Position numbers and translations under genes: made by a program. From Thermoanaerobacter wiegelii Rt8.B1 (lineage in GTDB: Bacteria > Bacillota > Thermoanaerobacteria > Thermoanaerobacterales > Thermoanaerobacteraceae), in the NCBI RefSeq assembly GCF_000147695.2, contig NC_015958.1:1914001-1978000 (forward strand): DNA of 64,000 bases, given 5' to 3'. Positions 26,125 through 35,305 of the stretch are shown one piece after another (position 1 is the first letter of the stretch; each line of letters begins with the position of its first letter). The notes beneath the pieces are model-generated. The model was not told the DNA's origin, did not search any database, and saw only the letters and a list, made by a program, of their open reading frames with translations.

Positions 26125-26345
26125 ACAGACTGTAGACAAACTTTCGTAAAAGGAGATATTTTGCATAAGGAGCGACTTGTTGCAAAGCGACTCGGCACTC
26201 AAGTAAGTATGCCTGTTTTTTCTATTTTTGCTTTATCAAACTCTCCTACTTGAGTGCCGGGAAACTTAGCAAGACCGATGGTAGAGGCAGGGCCGAAGCC
26301 AAGGAGGGCGGAGGCGGGCACCTTAAGGCATGGATACTGATTTGC
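26125..26345 (-). repeat. GC-rich foldback element, copy C (inverted, rearranged)
   Basis: Reverse orientation to copies A, B, D and F. One terminus is intact (CAGACTGTAGACAAACTTTCG) with GGAGATATTTTGCAT and AAGGAGCGACTTGTTGCAAAG. The GC core near 26280-26330 (AGGGCCGAAGCCAAGGAGGG) is shared with the others. An unrelated perfect hairpin, GGCACTCAAGTA at 26194-26205 with TACTTGAGTGCC at 26247-26258, interrupts it, and the far terminus is lost. Confidence 0.75.
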
Positions 26346-26349
26346 ATCT

Positions 26350-27351
26350 TTAATTAACTATATTTATACTGTTACCACATTTCCTACACTTATTGCCTTC
26401 CAATCCTTTCACATTAACATACCAGTTTTGCCTCTCTACAAGCAAATTACCGCAATAAGGACAATGGGTATTATTATCAAATCCCATTACATTCCCTACA
26501 TAGACAAAATCTAGATACTTTTTCCCAATTTGATAGGCTTTTTCAAGAATAGAAATAGGAGTAGGAGGATTATTTAGTTTGTAGCGTGGAAAATACCTTG
26601 AAAAATGTAAAGGTATATTTTTGTCAATTTGAGAAAGCCATTTTACTAAGTTTTCTATTTCTTCTTCTTTGTCATTTAAATCAGTAACAACTAAATTAGT
26701 AACCTCTACATGACAATATTTCGAAACTTCTTCGACGGTCTTTAAAACGGGTTCTAATCTTCCGCCGACAATCTTTTTATAAAAATCTTCTATAAAGGCT
26801 TTTACATCTATGTTCATGGCATCTACATAAGGAAGTATCTTTTTTAATGGTTCTAAATTTATATATCCGTTTGTCACAAGTACAGTTTTTAACCCCTCTT
26901 TTTTAGCCTCAATCAATCCATCGTGTACATATTCATACCATATTAAAGGCTCGTTGTAAGTAAAAGCAATCCCTATATTGTCTCTTTGTCTTTTTGCTGC
27001 AGCAATCAATTGTTGAGGAGAGATGTAATCTCCCTCCCATTTTTGATGTGCTATTTCCCAATTTTGACAAAACTTACACTTTAAATTGCAGCCATAAGTC
27101 CCCACAGAAAATATATATCTGCCTGGATAAAAGTGATAAAGAGGCTTTTTCTCAATTGGGTCCATTGCTACAGAGGTTATAATTCCGTAATTTTCAGTCA
27201 CTAATGTTCCGTTTATATTTTTTCTCACATTGCAGACTCCGTACTTTCCTTCATTTATACGGCAATTGTGAGGACATAATAAACATTCTACAACATTATT
27301 CTCTAGTTTTTTATAGAACATAGCCTCTTTTAACATAGTAAAAGATACCAT
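26350..27351 (-). CDS. AmmeMemoRadiSam system radical SAM enzyme
   Basis: 333 residues. Cysteine pairs at the start (CLLCPHNCRINEGKYGVCNVR) precede the radical SAM motif CNLKCKFC near residue 95. Other signs are AFTYNEPLIWYEY and LVTNGYI. The C-terminus carries a zinc-ribbon-like CPYCGN and CRKCGN. This is the pyruvate-formate-lyase-activating-enzyme-like member always found with MEMO1 and AMMECR1 genes; its chemical product is not established. The upstream gene encodes both partners fused. The start is uncertain: the ATG at 27351 is only 2 bases after GGAG, and an alternative ATG lies at 27336. Confidence 0.9.
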   Translation of the reverse strand: MVSFTMLKEAMFYKKLENNVVECLLCPHNCRINEGKYGVCNVRKNINGTLVTENYGIITSVAMDPIEKKPLYHFYPGRYIFSVGTYGCNLKCKFCQNWEIAHQKWEGDYISPQQLIAAAKRQRDNIGIAFTYNEPLIWYEYVHDGLIEAKKEGLKTVLVTNGYINLEPLKKILPYVDAMNIDVKAFIEDFYKKIVGGRLEPVLKTVEEVSKYCHVEVTNLVVTDLNDKEEEIENLVKWLSQIDKNIPLHFSRYFPRYKLNNPPTPISILEKAYQIGKKYLDFVYVGNVMGFDNNTHCPYCGNLLVERQNWYVNVKGLEGNKCRKCGNSINIVN

Positions 27352-27401
27352 TTCTCCATCAACTTAAATGGAGAAATGGCTCCTCCCTCCTTTTTACCTT
27401 A

Positions 27402-28808
27402 CTATTTATGTCTTTCAACTTCAAATTTTTCTATTGTGTAATCCTCATCTGGACTAATTCCAGCTTTTCTCAAAGCAATAGAAATTTGTTCTTCAACAGT
27501 GTCTACTCCTTCTAAGTCAGGTAAAAGCAATCCTGAACGATAGCCTTTTCTCACTATTACTCCATATTTTTTGGGGTTAAGCTCTTGTTTTGATTTAACA
27601 GGTTGAGGAGGTGTCAAAACATCCACTGAATACTCAATATCCTTCAGTTCATACTCCTCTACAGGTTCAAAGCGAGGATCTTCAAAACCTGCACTTATGG
27701 CATTTTTTATTATTTCTTCTGCTATATTCTTTCTCTGTGGAACTACTGTACCTATACATCCTCTAAGTTCCCCATCTTTGTGAAGAGAAACAAAAACTCC
27801 CGCTCTTCTACTATACATCTCCTCCGGTAAGCCCTGTGGTACTGGCATTAGCTTTTTGTTTTTCACATAATATTCAAGGCTTTCTCTGGCAAGTTTGACA
27901 TATGGGTCTTCTTTTTGCCTTATCTCTTCAATCCTTTGTCTTTTTAACCTGTACAACTTTTCTAAAAAGCTTGTTCCTTTATACTGATCTACTTCAAATT
28001 GTGCAACACCATATCCTACACCAAAAGGTCCTTCATGAGATAATACTTCCGCTTTAACCTCATAACCATCAAGAGCTCCCAACATAACGCAAACCGATCT
28101 AAATCCACACTCTGCGGCTTCTTCTATTAGTCCTTTGTCCATGCCTATTATTTCTTCCACTCTCATTTCGGAAAGCAAATTTAAAAGCTTGTTGTCAAAA
28201 ATTTCTCCCTTTGGCGTATAACCATTCGGACTATTGGGAGTCAATTTGTGAGATAAATCCCCACTGGCGATAAAAACGACTTTTTTGTTTGATTCCATTA
28301 TTGCTTTGTTTATTGCAATTCCAAATTCGTAAAGCTGTTCAAAAGGCAAAAAGCCATAGGAAATATGAACTAATTTGAAAGTAGCATAATGTTTTGTCAC
28401 AAAATACAAAGGTACCATTGTTCCATGGTCAAGTTTTTTTGAAAGGGCGTATCTTTTGATTAATTCATCATTTATCTCTGCAATAGGTATATCTTTTTTT
28501 CTCGATTCTTCTACAATTTTTTCAACAAGTTCTAAATCATTCTCAAATTCAAACCTTACACCTCTTGCACCAAACTGTCCAAGGTCTCCTTCTAAACTAG
28601 AAAAAACAGTCACTGCCACAGCATCTCTAAAAACGTATCCATGAGGAGTGACAACTATTATTGTATCAGGCCTTTTTTCTTTTATGTTGATTGAAACAGT
28701 ATTAAGTGAATCTATCGTCTTTTGAATCTTTTTTTCCTCTCCTCGCCCTACTTCAGGGACAATTATCGGTGGGTGAGGCATGAGATAACAAGACAACAAG
28801 GTTCCCAT
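27402..28808 (-). CDS. AmmeMemoRadiSam protein: MEMO1-like and AMMECR1 domains fused
   Basis: 468 residues. Residues about 1-270 follow the MEMO/LigB class III dioxygenase-like fold ([50 protein letters not shown]). Residues about 290-468 are an AMMECR1 domain with the [10 protein letters not shown] signature and [13 protein letters not shown]. The start follows GAGGTG. It lies 50 bp before the radical SAM gene. Together they form the AmmeMemoRadiSam system, widespread and conserved in archaea, anaerobes and eukaryotes, without a settled function. Confidence 0.92.
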   Translation of the reverse strand: MGTLLSCYLMPHPPIIVPEVGRGEEKKIQKTIDSLNTVSINIKEKRPDTIIVVTPHGYVFRDAVAVTVFSSLEGDLGQFGARGVRFEFENDLELVEKIVEESRKKDIPIAEINDELIKRYALSKKLDHGTMVPLYFVTKHYATFKLVHISYGFLPFEQLYEFGIAINKAIMESNKKVVFIASGDLSHKLTPNSPNGYTPKGEIFDNKLLNLLSEMRVEEIIGMDKGLIEEAAECGFRSVCVMLGALDGYEVKAEVLSHEGPFGVGYGVAQFEVDQYKGTSFLEKLYRLKRQRIEEIRQKEDPYVKLARESLEYYVKNKKLMPVPQGLPEEMYSRRAGVFVSLHKDGELRGCIGTVVPQRKNIAEEIIKNAISAGFEDPRFEPVEEYELKDIEYSVDVLTPPQPVKSKQELNPKKYGVIVRKGYRSGLLLPDLEGVDTVEEQISIALRKAGISPDEDYTIEKFEVERHK

Positions 28809-28865
28809 TTTTTAACACCTCGAAATGTAATTTGTCTTCATATATTGATTATACCACAATAATAA

Positions 28866-28908
28866 AAGCTTCATCCCAATTAAATTAACATTAGAGTGAA
28901 GCTTTTTA
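28866..28908. terminator. Hairpin with T tract upstream of the AmmeMemoRadiSam genes
   Basis: AAAGCTTCA pairs with TGAAGCTTT across a loop of about 23 bases, followed by TTTTT on the plus strand and TTTTATTATTG on the minus strand. It could end transcription arriving from the hprK operon and the nucleotidyltransferase remnant. Confidence 0.55.
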
Positions 28909-28912
28909 AAAA

Positions 28913-29098
28913 TTACATAATAACAGCAATATCAATATCACTTTCACTAGTATCATTGCCTTTCGCATAAGAACCATATAAATAAGCTTTCTCAAATGTT
29001 CATTTCTTTTTTGACTAATCCGGCGTATTCTCTAGCAATCTTTTCTACGGTTTTTCTATCAATGAAAGTAACTATTATCTCATCACCTTTACCTTCTC
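28913..29098 (-). pseudogene. MNT-type nucleotidyltransferase remnant
   Basis: On the minus strand one frame reads DEIIVTFIDRKTVEKIAREY and then AGLVKKEMNI before a stop. One base later another frame gives EKAYLYGSYAKGNDTSESDI followed by DIAVIM and a stop. The GSYAKG and DIDIA elements are the active-site motif of minimal nucleotidyltransferases, often toxin-antitoxin (MNT/HEPN) members. A single extra T breaks the frame, no start codon is seen, and the rest of the gene and any HEPN partner are missing. Confidence 0.7.
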
Positions 29099-29139
29099 AA
29101 TGCTTAAAGTGGTAAATTCATATTTTAAACTACCATACC

Positions 29140-29739
29140 TCATTCCTTATCTTTCTTTATATACTTCCTAATTACTCCCTCAAAAATAATATCTATTACA
29201 TAGGCTGAAACACTTGCTAATATTATAAAGAACAATATTGGCATAATGTTTGCGAGAATCAAAGCAGTTAACAACGTCAAAATTATAAGTATTGTTTGGG
29301 GTAAATGTCCAAGACCTAATAAAAAAGAGGTTTTCCATAAGCCAAAAAGTTTTCCCTTATAATATTGGATTGTTAAAAAAGTGTATATCAATGTGATTAA
29401 AAACATGAGTCCCATTGACAATAACAAACCAGCAAGAATGTATGCAAAAGCTGTGTTTTGTTGTATAAAAAATCTCACGTCTACATAAAGTATTAAAATA
29501 ACAGCAACAGTAATCACAAAGTTTATAAGCATCCACCAAAAGTGTTTTTTAAAGGCTTTCCAAAATTCTTTCCAGACTCCTTCTCCTTCGTCTTTTCTTA
29601 AAAGATGTACAGAACGAAAAAGAGCTTCTGTGGATTGGAAAAATGTCACAACAGGAAGTGAAAATACAATCCACAGAAGATTTAATATCATTAAATCGCT
29701 TATGAAATAGGCTATGTCGTAAAGCTTTGAATCTCTCAT
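29140..29739 (-). CDS. YesL/DUF624 family membrane protein
   Basis: 199 residues with about five hydrophobic segments. The N-terminal pattern YDIAYFISDLMILNLLWIVF SLPVVTFF with WKEFWKAFKKHFW later is typical of DUF624 (YesL), a family often near carbohydrate genes in Bacilli. No biochemical role is known. It is the last gene of the hprK-led minus-strand series, 18 bp after the acyl-CoA ligase gene, with an AAAGGTG ribosome site. Confidence 0.82.
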   Translation of the reverse strand: MRDSKLYDIAYFISDLMILNLLWIVFSLPVVTFFQSTEALFRSVHLLRKDEGEGVWKEFWKAFKKHFWWMLINFVITVAVILILYVDVRFFIQQNTAFAYILAGLLLSMGLMFLITLIYTFLTIQYYKGKLFGLWKTSFLLGLGHLPQTILIILTLLTALILANIMPILFFIILASVSAYVIDIIFEGVIRKYIKKDKE

Positions 29740-29757
29740 TGCATTTCACCTTTACAT

Positions 29758-31230
29758 TTATTTTAACAATTTCTTTTGTATTTTACCAGCTGCATTCTTG
29801 GGAAGTTCGGGTACAAACTCAAAAATCTTTGGAATTTTATAAGATGCCAATTTATACTTTAAAAAGTTTTGAAGCTCTTTTTTGTCAGCTTTCGCTCCTT
29901 CCTTTAGCACCACAAAAGCTTTGACTTCTTCTCCTTTCAATGGATCACCCACTCCTATCACAGCAGCTTCTAAAACATCTGGATGTTCTAACAAGGCATC
30001 TTCTACTTCCCTCGGATATACGTTAAACCCACCTAATATTATCATGTCTTTTAGTCTGTCTACAATGTAAAAATATCCGTCTTCATCTTTTTTGGCAAGG
30101 TCGCCCGTGTGGAGCCAACCACCTCTTAAAGTCTGGGCAGTTTCTTCTGGCATGTTGTGATAGCCAACCATTATATTAGGTCCTCTTAAAACAAGCTCCC
30201 CTACTTCTCCCACAGGAAGTTCATTGTCATTTTCGTCCACTATCTTTGCTTCAACACAAGGAAGTGGCAATCCCACAGACCCTGGCTTTCTTATTGCATT
30301 AGGCTCTAAAGGATTTAAAAGTGCAACAGGAGCTGCCTCACTTAAACCATAGCCTTCTACAAGAGGAAAATTGAATTTTTCCTCAAATCCTCTTTGTATC
30401 TCAGGGGCTAATGGAGCTCCACCTGATATAGCTAACCTTAAAGCTTTAAATTGTCCCTTTTCTGCCATTCTCATAAGGACTGCAAACATCGAAGGCACTC
30501 CGCAAAATACAGTTACATCTTCTTTTGTCAGTGTCTCCAATGTGTCTTTTGGCATAAAACTTTCTTTTATTGTAATAGCAGAACCCAAATAAAATCCAAG
30601 AAGTATGTTGACTGTCCAAGAAAAACTATGAAACAAAGGCAATACGCACAAAAAGTTATCCTCTGGTCCTAAGTCAGATACATCGTCTAATGCTTTTACA
30701 TCAGCAATGAAGTTATTGTGAGTAAGCATCGCACCTTTAGGTTTCCCTGTCGTTCCAGAGGTATATATATACGTACATACCTCGTCTGGTTCTATTTCAA
30801 CATGTTGAGAAGGACCCATTTTTAAAATTGCATTAATGGTATTTTCATCTAAAACGACCACATTTTTGAGATTCAATCTTCCTAATTGAGACTTATCAAT
30901 TTTTTGAGCTATTAAAGGATGAATGACTATAGTATTAGCACCTGATTCCATAATTATATATGCAATTTCTTCCAGTGTAAGCATCATGTTTAGCGGTACA
31001 ACAATTGCTCCTGCTTTAGATGCTCCCATAAAAGAAAAAATATATTCAGGGCAATTGGGAAAACTCAATGCTATTCTATCACCTTTTTTTACACCTATTG
31101 ATTGAAAGAAAGAAGCGTACTTATCTATGAGAGAGTCAACTTCTCCGTAACTATAGATTCTATCTTTAAACTTTATTGCAACATGATCGTCAGGCACTTT
31201 TGCGTTTTTGTGAAGTTCATGAATTTTCAT
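29758..31230 (-). CDS. Acyl-CoA ligase (long-chain-fatty-acid--CoA ligase type)
   Basis: 490 residues, ANL adenylate-forming superfamily. The ATP-binding loop is YIYTSGTTGKPKGAMLTH around residues 150-167. A core motif GYGLSEAAP, then GWLHTGDLAKKDEDGYFYIV, and the C-terminal PKNAAGKIQKKLL with the catalytic Lys are all present. It activates a carboxylic acid to acyl-AMP and then to the CoA thioester; chain length cannot be read from the sequence. It follows the ROK kinase gene by 12 bp behind AAAGGAGGATAATT, an odd partner for hprK. Confidence 0.9.
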   Translation of the reverse strand: MKIHELHKNAKVPDDHVAIKFKDRIYSYGEVDSLIDKYASFFQSIGVKKGDRIALSFPNCPEYIFSFMGASKAGAIVVPLNMMLTLEEIAYIIMESGANTIVIHPLIAQKIDKSQLGRLNLKNVVVLDENTINAILKMGPSQHVEIEPDEVCTYIYTSGTTGKPKGAMLTHNNFIADVKALDDVSDLGPEDNFLCVLPLFHSFSWTVNILLGFYLGSAITIKESFMPKDTLETLTKEDVTVFCGVPSMFAVLMRMAEKGQFKALRLAISGGAPLAPEIQRGFEEKFNFPLVEGYGLSEAAPVALLNPLEPNAIRKPGSVGLPLPCVEAKIVDENDNELPVGEVGELVLRGPNIMVGYHNMPEETAQTLRGGWLHTGDLAKKDEDGYFYIVDRLKDMIILGGFNVYPREVEDALLEHPDVLEAAVIGVGDPLKGEEVKAFVVLKEGAKADKKELQNFLKYKLASYKIPKIFEFVPELPKNAAGKIQKKLLK

Positions 31231-31242
31231 AATTATCCTCCT

Positions 31243-32181
31243 TTAACTTAATATGGCAGCACCGATGATCCCTGCATCATTTCCAAGCTCTGCTTTTCTT
31301 ATGTCAGCATACGGTAAGTCTTTGAATAAAATATTCTCTGCCACTTCTTTTTTAAGAGGTTTTATGAGAAAATCCCCTGCATTTGCAACTCCTCCACCCA
31401 ATATTATCACTTCAGGGTCAAACATGTTTATCACATTTACAATCCCAATAGCTAAGTATTTGACGTAGTCATTGAAAATTCGCATTGCTTGCTCATCGTA
31501 CTGCTTCGCAGCATCAATTACGTTTTTAGCCGTTATGCTGTTTATATCTCCATTTGCAAATTTTAAAATAAGAGAATTGGGATTCTTCTCTACTGCCTTT
31601 TTCCCTTCTCTTATTAAAGCAGTTGCTGAAGCATATGTCTCTAAACATCCAATTTTACCACAGTTACATCTTATACCATTGTCTCCTATCACTATGTGTC
31701 CAAGCTCAGGTGCAAAATGATGTGCACCATTGTATATTTTACCATCAAGGATAAAACCAGAACCTACTCCTGTTCCTAAGGTAATTGTCACTGAGGACTT
31801 AGAACCTTTGCCAGCCCCATATGCTGCTTCTGCCAAAGCTGCTACATTAGCATCATTGTCCATATATATTGGCAAATCAATGTATTTTCTTATTTCTTTT
31901 GCAAGAGGAACTTTTGTCCAAAAGAGATTCACCGCTCGTATTACTATGCCTCTTTCGCTATCTGCTACACCCGGGACTCCTATTCCCATTGACTTAATAT
32001 CACTTCCACTTAGATTACTCCTCTTAATAAGTTCTATAGCTATATCCGCTATGTCTTTGGCAACTGCTTCATAACCCCTTTCCGGTTTTGTCGGCCTGCT
32101 ACCTGTAGCTACTATACGTCCCTCTTCATCCACCAATCCAACAGCAATATTAGTGCCTCCAAGGTCAACACCAATTCTCAT
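31243..32181 (-). CDS. glcK: ROK family glucokinase
   Basis: 312 residues. N-terminal phosphate motif VDLGGTNIAVGLVDEEGRI, active-site region MDNDANVAALAEAAYGAG, then GTGVGSGFILDGKIYNG. The H and zinc cysteines of ROK kinases are seen in APELGHIVIGDNGIRCNCGK with IGCLETYAS. It phosphorylates glucose to glucose-6-phosphate in the cytoplasm. The start overlaps the stop of the PHP-domain gene by 4 bp. Its presence beside hprK fits a sugar-uptake control module. Confidence 0.93.
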   Translation of the reverse strand: MRIGVDLGGTNIAVGLVDEEGRIVATGSRPTKPERGYEAVAKDIADIAIELIKRSNLSGSDIKSMGIGVPGVADSERGIVIRAVNLFWTKVPLAKEIRKYIDLPIYMDNDANVAALAEAAYGAGKGSKSSVTITLGTGVGSGFILDGKIYNGAHHFAPELGHIVIGDNGIRCNCGKIGCLETYASATALIREGKKAVEKNPNSLILKFANGDINSITAKNVIDAAKQYDEQAMRIFNDYVKYLAIGIVNVINMFDPEVIILGGGVANAGDFLIKPLKKEVAENILFKDLPYADIRKAELGNDAGIIGAAILS

Positions 32182-32915
32182 TCTTCCTCTCCTCCAATTT
32201 TCCGTTTTTTCTCTTTAAGATATTCTTTTATTTTTCCAACATCAGTATTAAGCACTAAATCCTCAGTTATACCGGCATTTTTAATAACTTTGAGAGCTTC
32301 CTCAAACCTTCCTACATCAAAGCTTACATGGGCATCGCTTCCTACAGCAATTTTTACTCCCATTTCTTTCGCTTTTTTAGCAATGAGAAAACAATTTTCT
32401 TCACTGCCCTTTCTTGAACTTACAAAGGAGCTGTTGTTTATTTCAATAAATTTGCCATATTCTTTAGCAGCCATTAAAACTTTTTCAATATCTATTGGAT
32501 AGATGGGATTCCCAGGATGTCCTATTATATCTACATAAGGGTTTTTTATAGCATTTATAATAGCTTTTGTGTTTCTTTCTATATCGTCACTTGGTTCAAA
32601 ACACACGTCATGCAAACTGGCAATCACTATATCTAGTTTTTTAAGTATTCCTTCTGGTAAGTCCAAATTTCCTTCTTCATCCATTATATTAGTTTCCACC
32701 CCTTTTAATATCTCCACCCCCTCTATTTTTTCAGGTAACACTTTTAAATTTCCAAAATACCAAAGGTGAGCAGCTCCTGGCATTTTAGGCCCGTGGTCTG
32801 TCATACATATAAGTTGAAGCCCTTTTTTATAAGCCTCTCTTGCGTTTTCTGTAATAGTGCTGTAAGCGTGACCGCTGGAAATTGTGTGAGTATGAGTGTC
32901 CAAAACTAACTTCAA
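32178..32915 (-). CDS. PHP-domain phosphoesterase (YcdX-like)
   Basis: 245 residues. The PHP metal-binding motifs are visible: DTHTHTISSGHAYST at the start, MTDHGP, GVETNI, then DIIGHPGNP and VGSDAHVSFDVG. This is the stand-alone YcdX/histidinol-phosphatase-like phosphatase type. Translation starts at a TTG (rather than ATG) behind GGAGAGG. It lies between hprK and glcK and is translationally linked to the latter. Confidence 0.88.
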   Translation of the reverse strand: MKLVLDTHTHTISSGHAYSTITENAREAYKKGLQLICMTDHGPKMPGAAHLWYFGNLKVLPEKIEGVEILKGVETNIMDEEGNLDLPEGILKKLDIVIASLHDVCFEPSDDIERNTKAIINAIKNPYVDIIGHPGNPIYPIDIEKVLMAAKEYGKFIEINNSSFVSSRKGSEENCFLIAKKAKEMGVKIAVGSDAHVSFDVGRFEEALKVIKNAGITEDLVLNTDVGKIKEYLKEKKRKIGGEEE

Positions 32916-32930
32916 CTTTATCCTCTCCTT

Positions 32931-33848
32931 TTAATTCCCTATTTGTTTTAATAATTTTTTGTTAAGCTCATGGGCAGCGTTGTACCCCATCTGTTTTTGC
33001 CTGTGGTTCATCGCTGCTACTTCTACTATTATCGCGAGATTTCTTCCTGGCCTTACAGGTATAGTAAGCTTTGGAACTTTGACATCTAAAAATTTAATAT
33101 ATTCATCTTCTAATCCTAATCTGTCATAATATTTATCTTCATCCCATTCCTCCAATTGAATGACTAAATCTATGCTCATTGTATTTCTAACAGAACCCAC
33201 ACCATACAATGTCTTTATGTCAAGTATGCCAATACCCCTTATCTCAATAAAATGCCTTATTATCTCCGGTGAACTCCCTTGAAGCTTGTCCTCACTTATC
33301 TTGCTAATCTCCACTGCATCATCAGCAACTAACCTGTGTCCCCTTTTGATTAGCTCTAATGCTGTTTCACTTTTACCTATGCCACTTTCTCCTAATAAAA
33401 GAACACCTATACCATACACATCTACAAGGTCTCCGTGAATAGTAATTTGTGGTGCTAACTTTTCATCAAGGTAATTAATTAATCTATTTATAAACTTGGT
33501 AGAAGCTTCTTTTGTCCTCAAAAGATATCTATCGTACTTTTGCGCAGCATCTATAAGCTCTTGACGAATATTTAAATCTCTCGTTACAATAAGACAGGGA
33601 ATAGGGTAATTAAAAAATCTGTCTGCTCTTTCAGCTAATACGCCATCTGGCAGCTGTTCTATAAAAGTTGTCTCGACTTTTCCTATTATTTGCACTCTTT
33701 CATAAGCAAAATGCTCATAAAAGCCGGAAAATTGTAAGCCCGGCCTATTTACATCACTTGTAGTTATATCTATTTTATTATTTTTGGCCTCAACAATGAC
33801 TTCTAAATTTAAATCCTTTATCAAAGTTTCAACAGGAATCTTATCCAC
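32931..33848 (-). CDS. hprK: HPr kinase/phosphorylase
   Basis: About 305 residues from a GTG at 33848 placed 6 bases after GGAGGTG; the longer frame to 33872 overlaps that ribosome site. Walker A GESGIGKS is near residues 153-160, followed by RLVADDAVEI, and the family signature IEIRGIGILDIKTLYGVGSV. It phosphorylates Ser46 of HPr (and reverses it) in carbon catabolite control. It leads a series with a PHP phosphoesterase and glucokinase, and has its own promoter. Confidence 0.96.
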   Translation of the reverse strand: MDKIPVETLIKDLNLEVIVEAKNNKIDITTSDVNRPGLQFSGFYEHFAYERVQIIGKVETTFIEQLPDGVLAERADRFFNYPIPCLIVTRDLNIRQELIDAAQKYDRYLLRTKEASTKFINRLINYLDEKLAPQITIHGDLVDVYGIGVLLLGESGIGKSETALELIKRGHRLVADDAVEISKISEDKLQGSSPEIIRHFIEIRGIGILDIKTLYGVGSVRNTMSIDLVIQLEEWDEDKYYDRLGLEDEYIKFLDVKVPKLTIPVRPGRNLAIIVEVAAMNHRQKQMGYNAAHELNKKLLKQIGN

Positions 33849-33890
33849 TTTTTCACCTCCAGCCAGCGACAAAACGCTGCATTTAATTCA

Positions 33891-33919
33891 ATTATATTAT
33901 TTAATGTAAAATAAGTAAA
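33891..33919 (-). promoter_or_regulatory. Probable hprK promoter
   Basis: On the minus strand TTTACT and TATAAT are separated by 17 bp, about 45 bp before the GTG start. It is divergent from the birA promoter. Confidence 0.6.
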
Positions 33920-33930
33920 TAGACAAAACC

Positions 33931-33959
33931 TTTTCTTCTTGGAAGATGTAAATTATAAT
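33931..33959 (+). promoter_or_regulatory. Probable birA promoter
   Basis: TTTTCT and TATAAT are 17 bp apart, 35 bp before the ATG. The -10 is perfect; the -35 is weak. Confidence 0.5.
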
Positions 33960-33994
33960 ATGTTTATAGCCATATAAACTTTTGAGGTGAAAAA

Positions 33995-34975
33995 ATGTTA
34001 AGGCAAAGACTTCTTAGACTTTTAAAAGAAAACAAAGGGGAATATATCTCTGGGCAAAAACTTTCTGAACAACTCAACGTTTCAAGAACTGCTATATGGA
34101 AACATATAAATGAATTAAAAAATGAAGGATACCAAATAGAAGCCCATCGCAAAATGGGGTATATATTGCTTTCTGAGCCTGATTTGTTAACTTATGAAGA
34201 AGTATCACCTTATCTCTCTACAAATTTCTTGGGAAAATATTACATGCATAAATTAGTTATTGATTCCACAAACAACTTTGCCAAAGAAATCGCATCAAAC
34301 GTTCCTGATGGTACAGTAATTATTGCCGAAGAGCAGACAGCAGGAAGAGGACGATTAGGAAGAAGTTGGATATCTCAAAAAGGCTGTGGCATCTGGATGT
34401 CTATCATTTTAAAACCAAATATACAGCCGAAAGAGGCAATTAATCTCACACAATTAGCGGCAATTTCTGTAGTTAAAGCTATTGAAGAAGTATTTCACGT
34501 AGAAAGCAAAATAAAATGGCCAAATGATATAATACTAAACAATAAAAAAGTGTGTGGAATATTGACAGAGATGAGTTCAGAAATTGACAAAATAAACTAT
34601 GTGATAATAGGAATTGGAGTCAATGTAAATTGTGACAATTTCCCTGAAGAATTAAAAGGCAAAGCCACTTCCTTGTACTTAGAAACCAACTCTAAAGTTG
34701 ATAGGAAAAAACTTACCGCCAGCATTTTGAATAACCTGGAATTTTATTATAATGCATATCTACAAAAAGGCTTTGAATACATAAGGCCTATATGCATTGA
34801 AAAATCCATAACAATAGGAAGGCAGATAAAAGTCATTGCCAATGAGGGTGAAATTGAAGGAAAAGCTGTCACTATTGACAATAATGGAAGTTTGGTAGTA
34901 GAGACAAAAGAAGGCAAAAGGCTTAGCATTATGTCAGGAGATGTATCTGTGAGAGGTTTGCTGGATTACATTTAA
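33995..34975 (+). CDS. birA: Biotin--[acetyl-CoA-carboxylase] ligase / biotin operon repressor
   Basis: 326 residues, bifunctional form. An N-terminal winged helix (ISGQKLSEQLNVSRTAIWKH, residues 18-37) is followed by the catalytic domain: STNNFAKEIA, the biotinyl-AMP loop GRGRLGRSW near residues 117-125, KWPNDIILNNKKVCGIL and a C-terminal SH3-like part. It attaches biotin to carboxylases and can repress biotin genes. The ribosome site is GAGGTGAAAAA. It is the only rightward gene in this part, convergent with uvrC. Confidence 0.95.
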   Translation: MLRQRLLRLLKENKGEYISGQKLSEQLNVSRTAIWKHINELKNEGYQIEAHRKMGYILLSEPDLLTYEEVSPYLSTNFLGKYYMHKLVIDSTNNFAKEIASNVPDGTVIIAEEQTAGRGRLGRSWISQKGCGIWMSIILKPNIQPKEAINLTQLAAISVVKAIEEVFHVESKIKWPNDIILNNKKVCGILTEMSSEIDKINYVIIGIGVNVNCDNFPEELKGKATSLYLETNSKVDRKKLTASILNNLEFYYNAYLQKGFEYIRPICIEKSITIGRQIKVIANEGEIEGKAVTIDNNGSLVVETKEGKRLSIMSGDVSVRGLLDYI

Positions 34976-34998
34976 GCGTCAAGACAAAATCTTGACGC
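34976..34998 (+). terminator. birA terminator stem (left flanking copy of element D)
   Basis: GCGTCAAGA-CAAAA-TCTTGACGC, starting at the birA stop codon. On the plus strand only TT follows before the GC-rich element begins. The duplicate at 35277-35304 keeps the TTTTTATTTTC tail. Confidence 0.7.
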
Positions 34999-35000
34999 TT

Positions 35001-35276
35001 CAGTTTGTAGAAAAAGTCAAAATTTTTTAAAGAAGATATTTTGCATCGTCGCTCCGGAGTTCCAAAGCGACAAAACTAAGCTCGACCTTCGGGTTTCGGC
35101 AAGGTCCCGGGCACATTCGACGTCCTGTCTCAGGTGCCCGCCTCCGCCATCCGTGGCTTCGGCCCTGCCTCCACCCTCGGTCTTGCTAAATTTTGTTAGC
35201 GCTTTGTCACAAGTCGCTCCTTATGCAAAATATCTTCTTTTCGAAAGTTTGTCAACAAGAGTTTGTCAACAAGCTG
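35001..35276 (+). repeat. GC-rich foldback element, copy D
   Basis: 276 bp. The left end is CAGTTTGTAGAAAAAGTC; the right end read backwards starts CAGCTTGTTGACAAAC. The 12-bp AGTTTGTCAACA is repeated once near the right end. GATATTTTGCAT faces ATGCAAAATATC, and AAAGCGACAAAACTAAGC faces GCTAAATTTTGTTAGCGCTT. The GC core (GGTCCCGGGCAC; GGTGCCCGCCTCCGCCA) is very close to copy B. Duplicated terminator stems lie directly outside both ends. Confidence 0.85.
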
Positions 35277-35304
35277 AAGCATCCAAGACAAAATCTTGAC
35301 GCTT
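35277..35304. terminator. Terminator stem with T tract (right flanking copy of element D)
   Basis: GCATCCAAGA-CAAAA-TCTTGACGC, a diverged copy of the stem at 34976, followed by TTTTTATTTTC on the plus strand. It overlaps the last codons of uvrC's downstream border and lies between convergent genes. Confidence 0.65.
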
Positions 35305-35305
35305 T

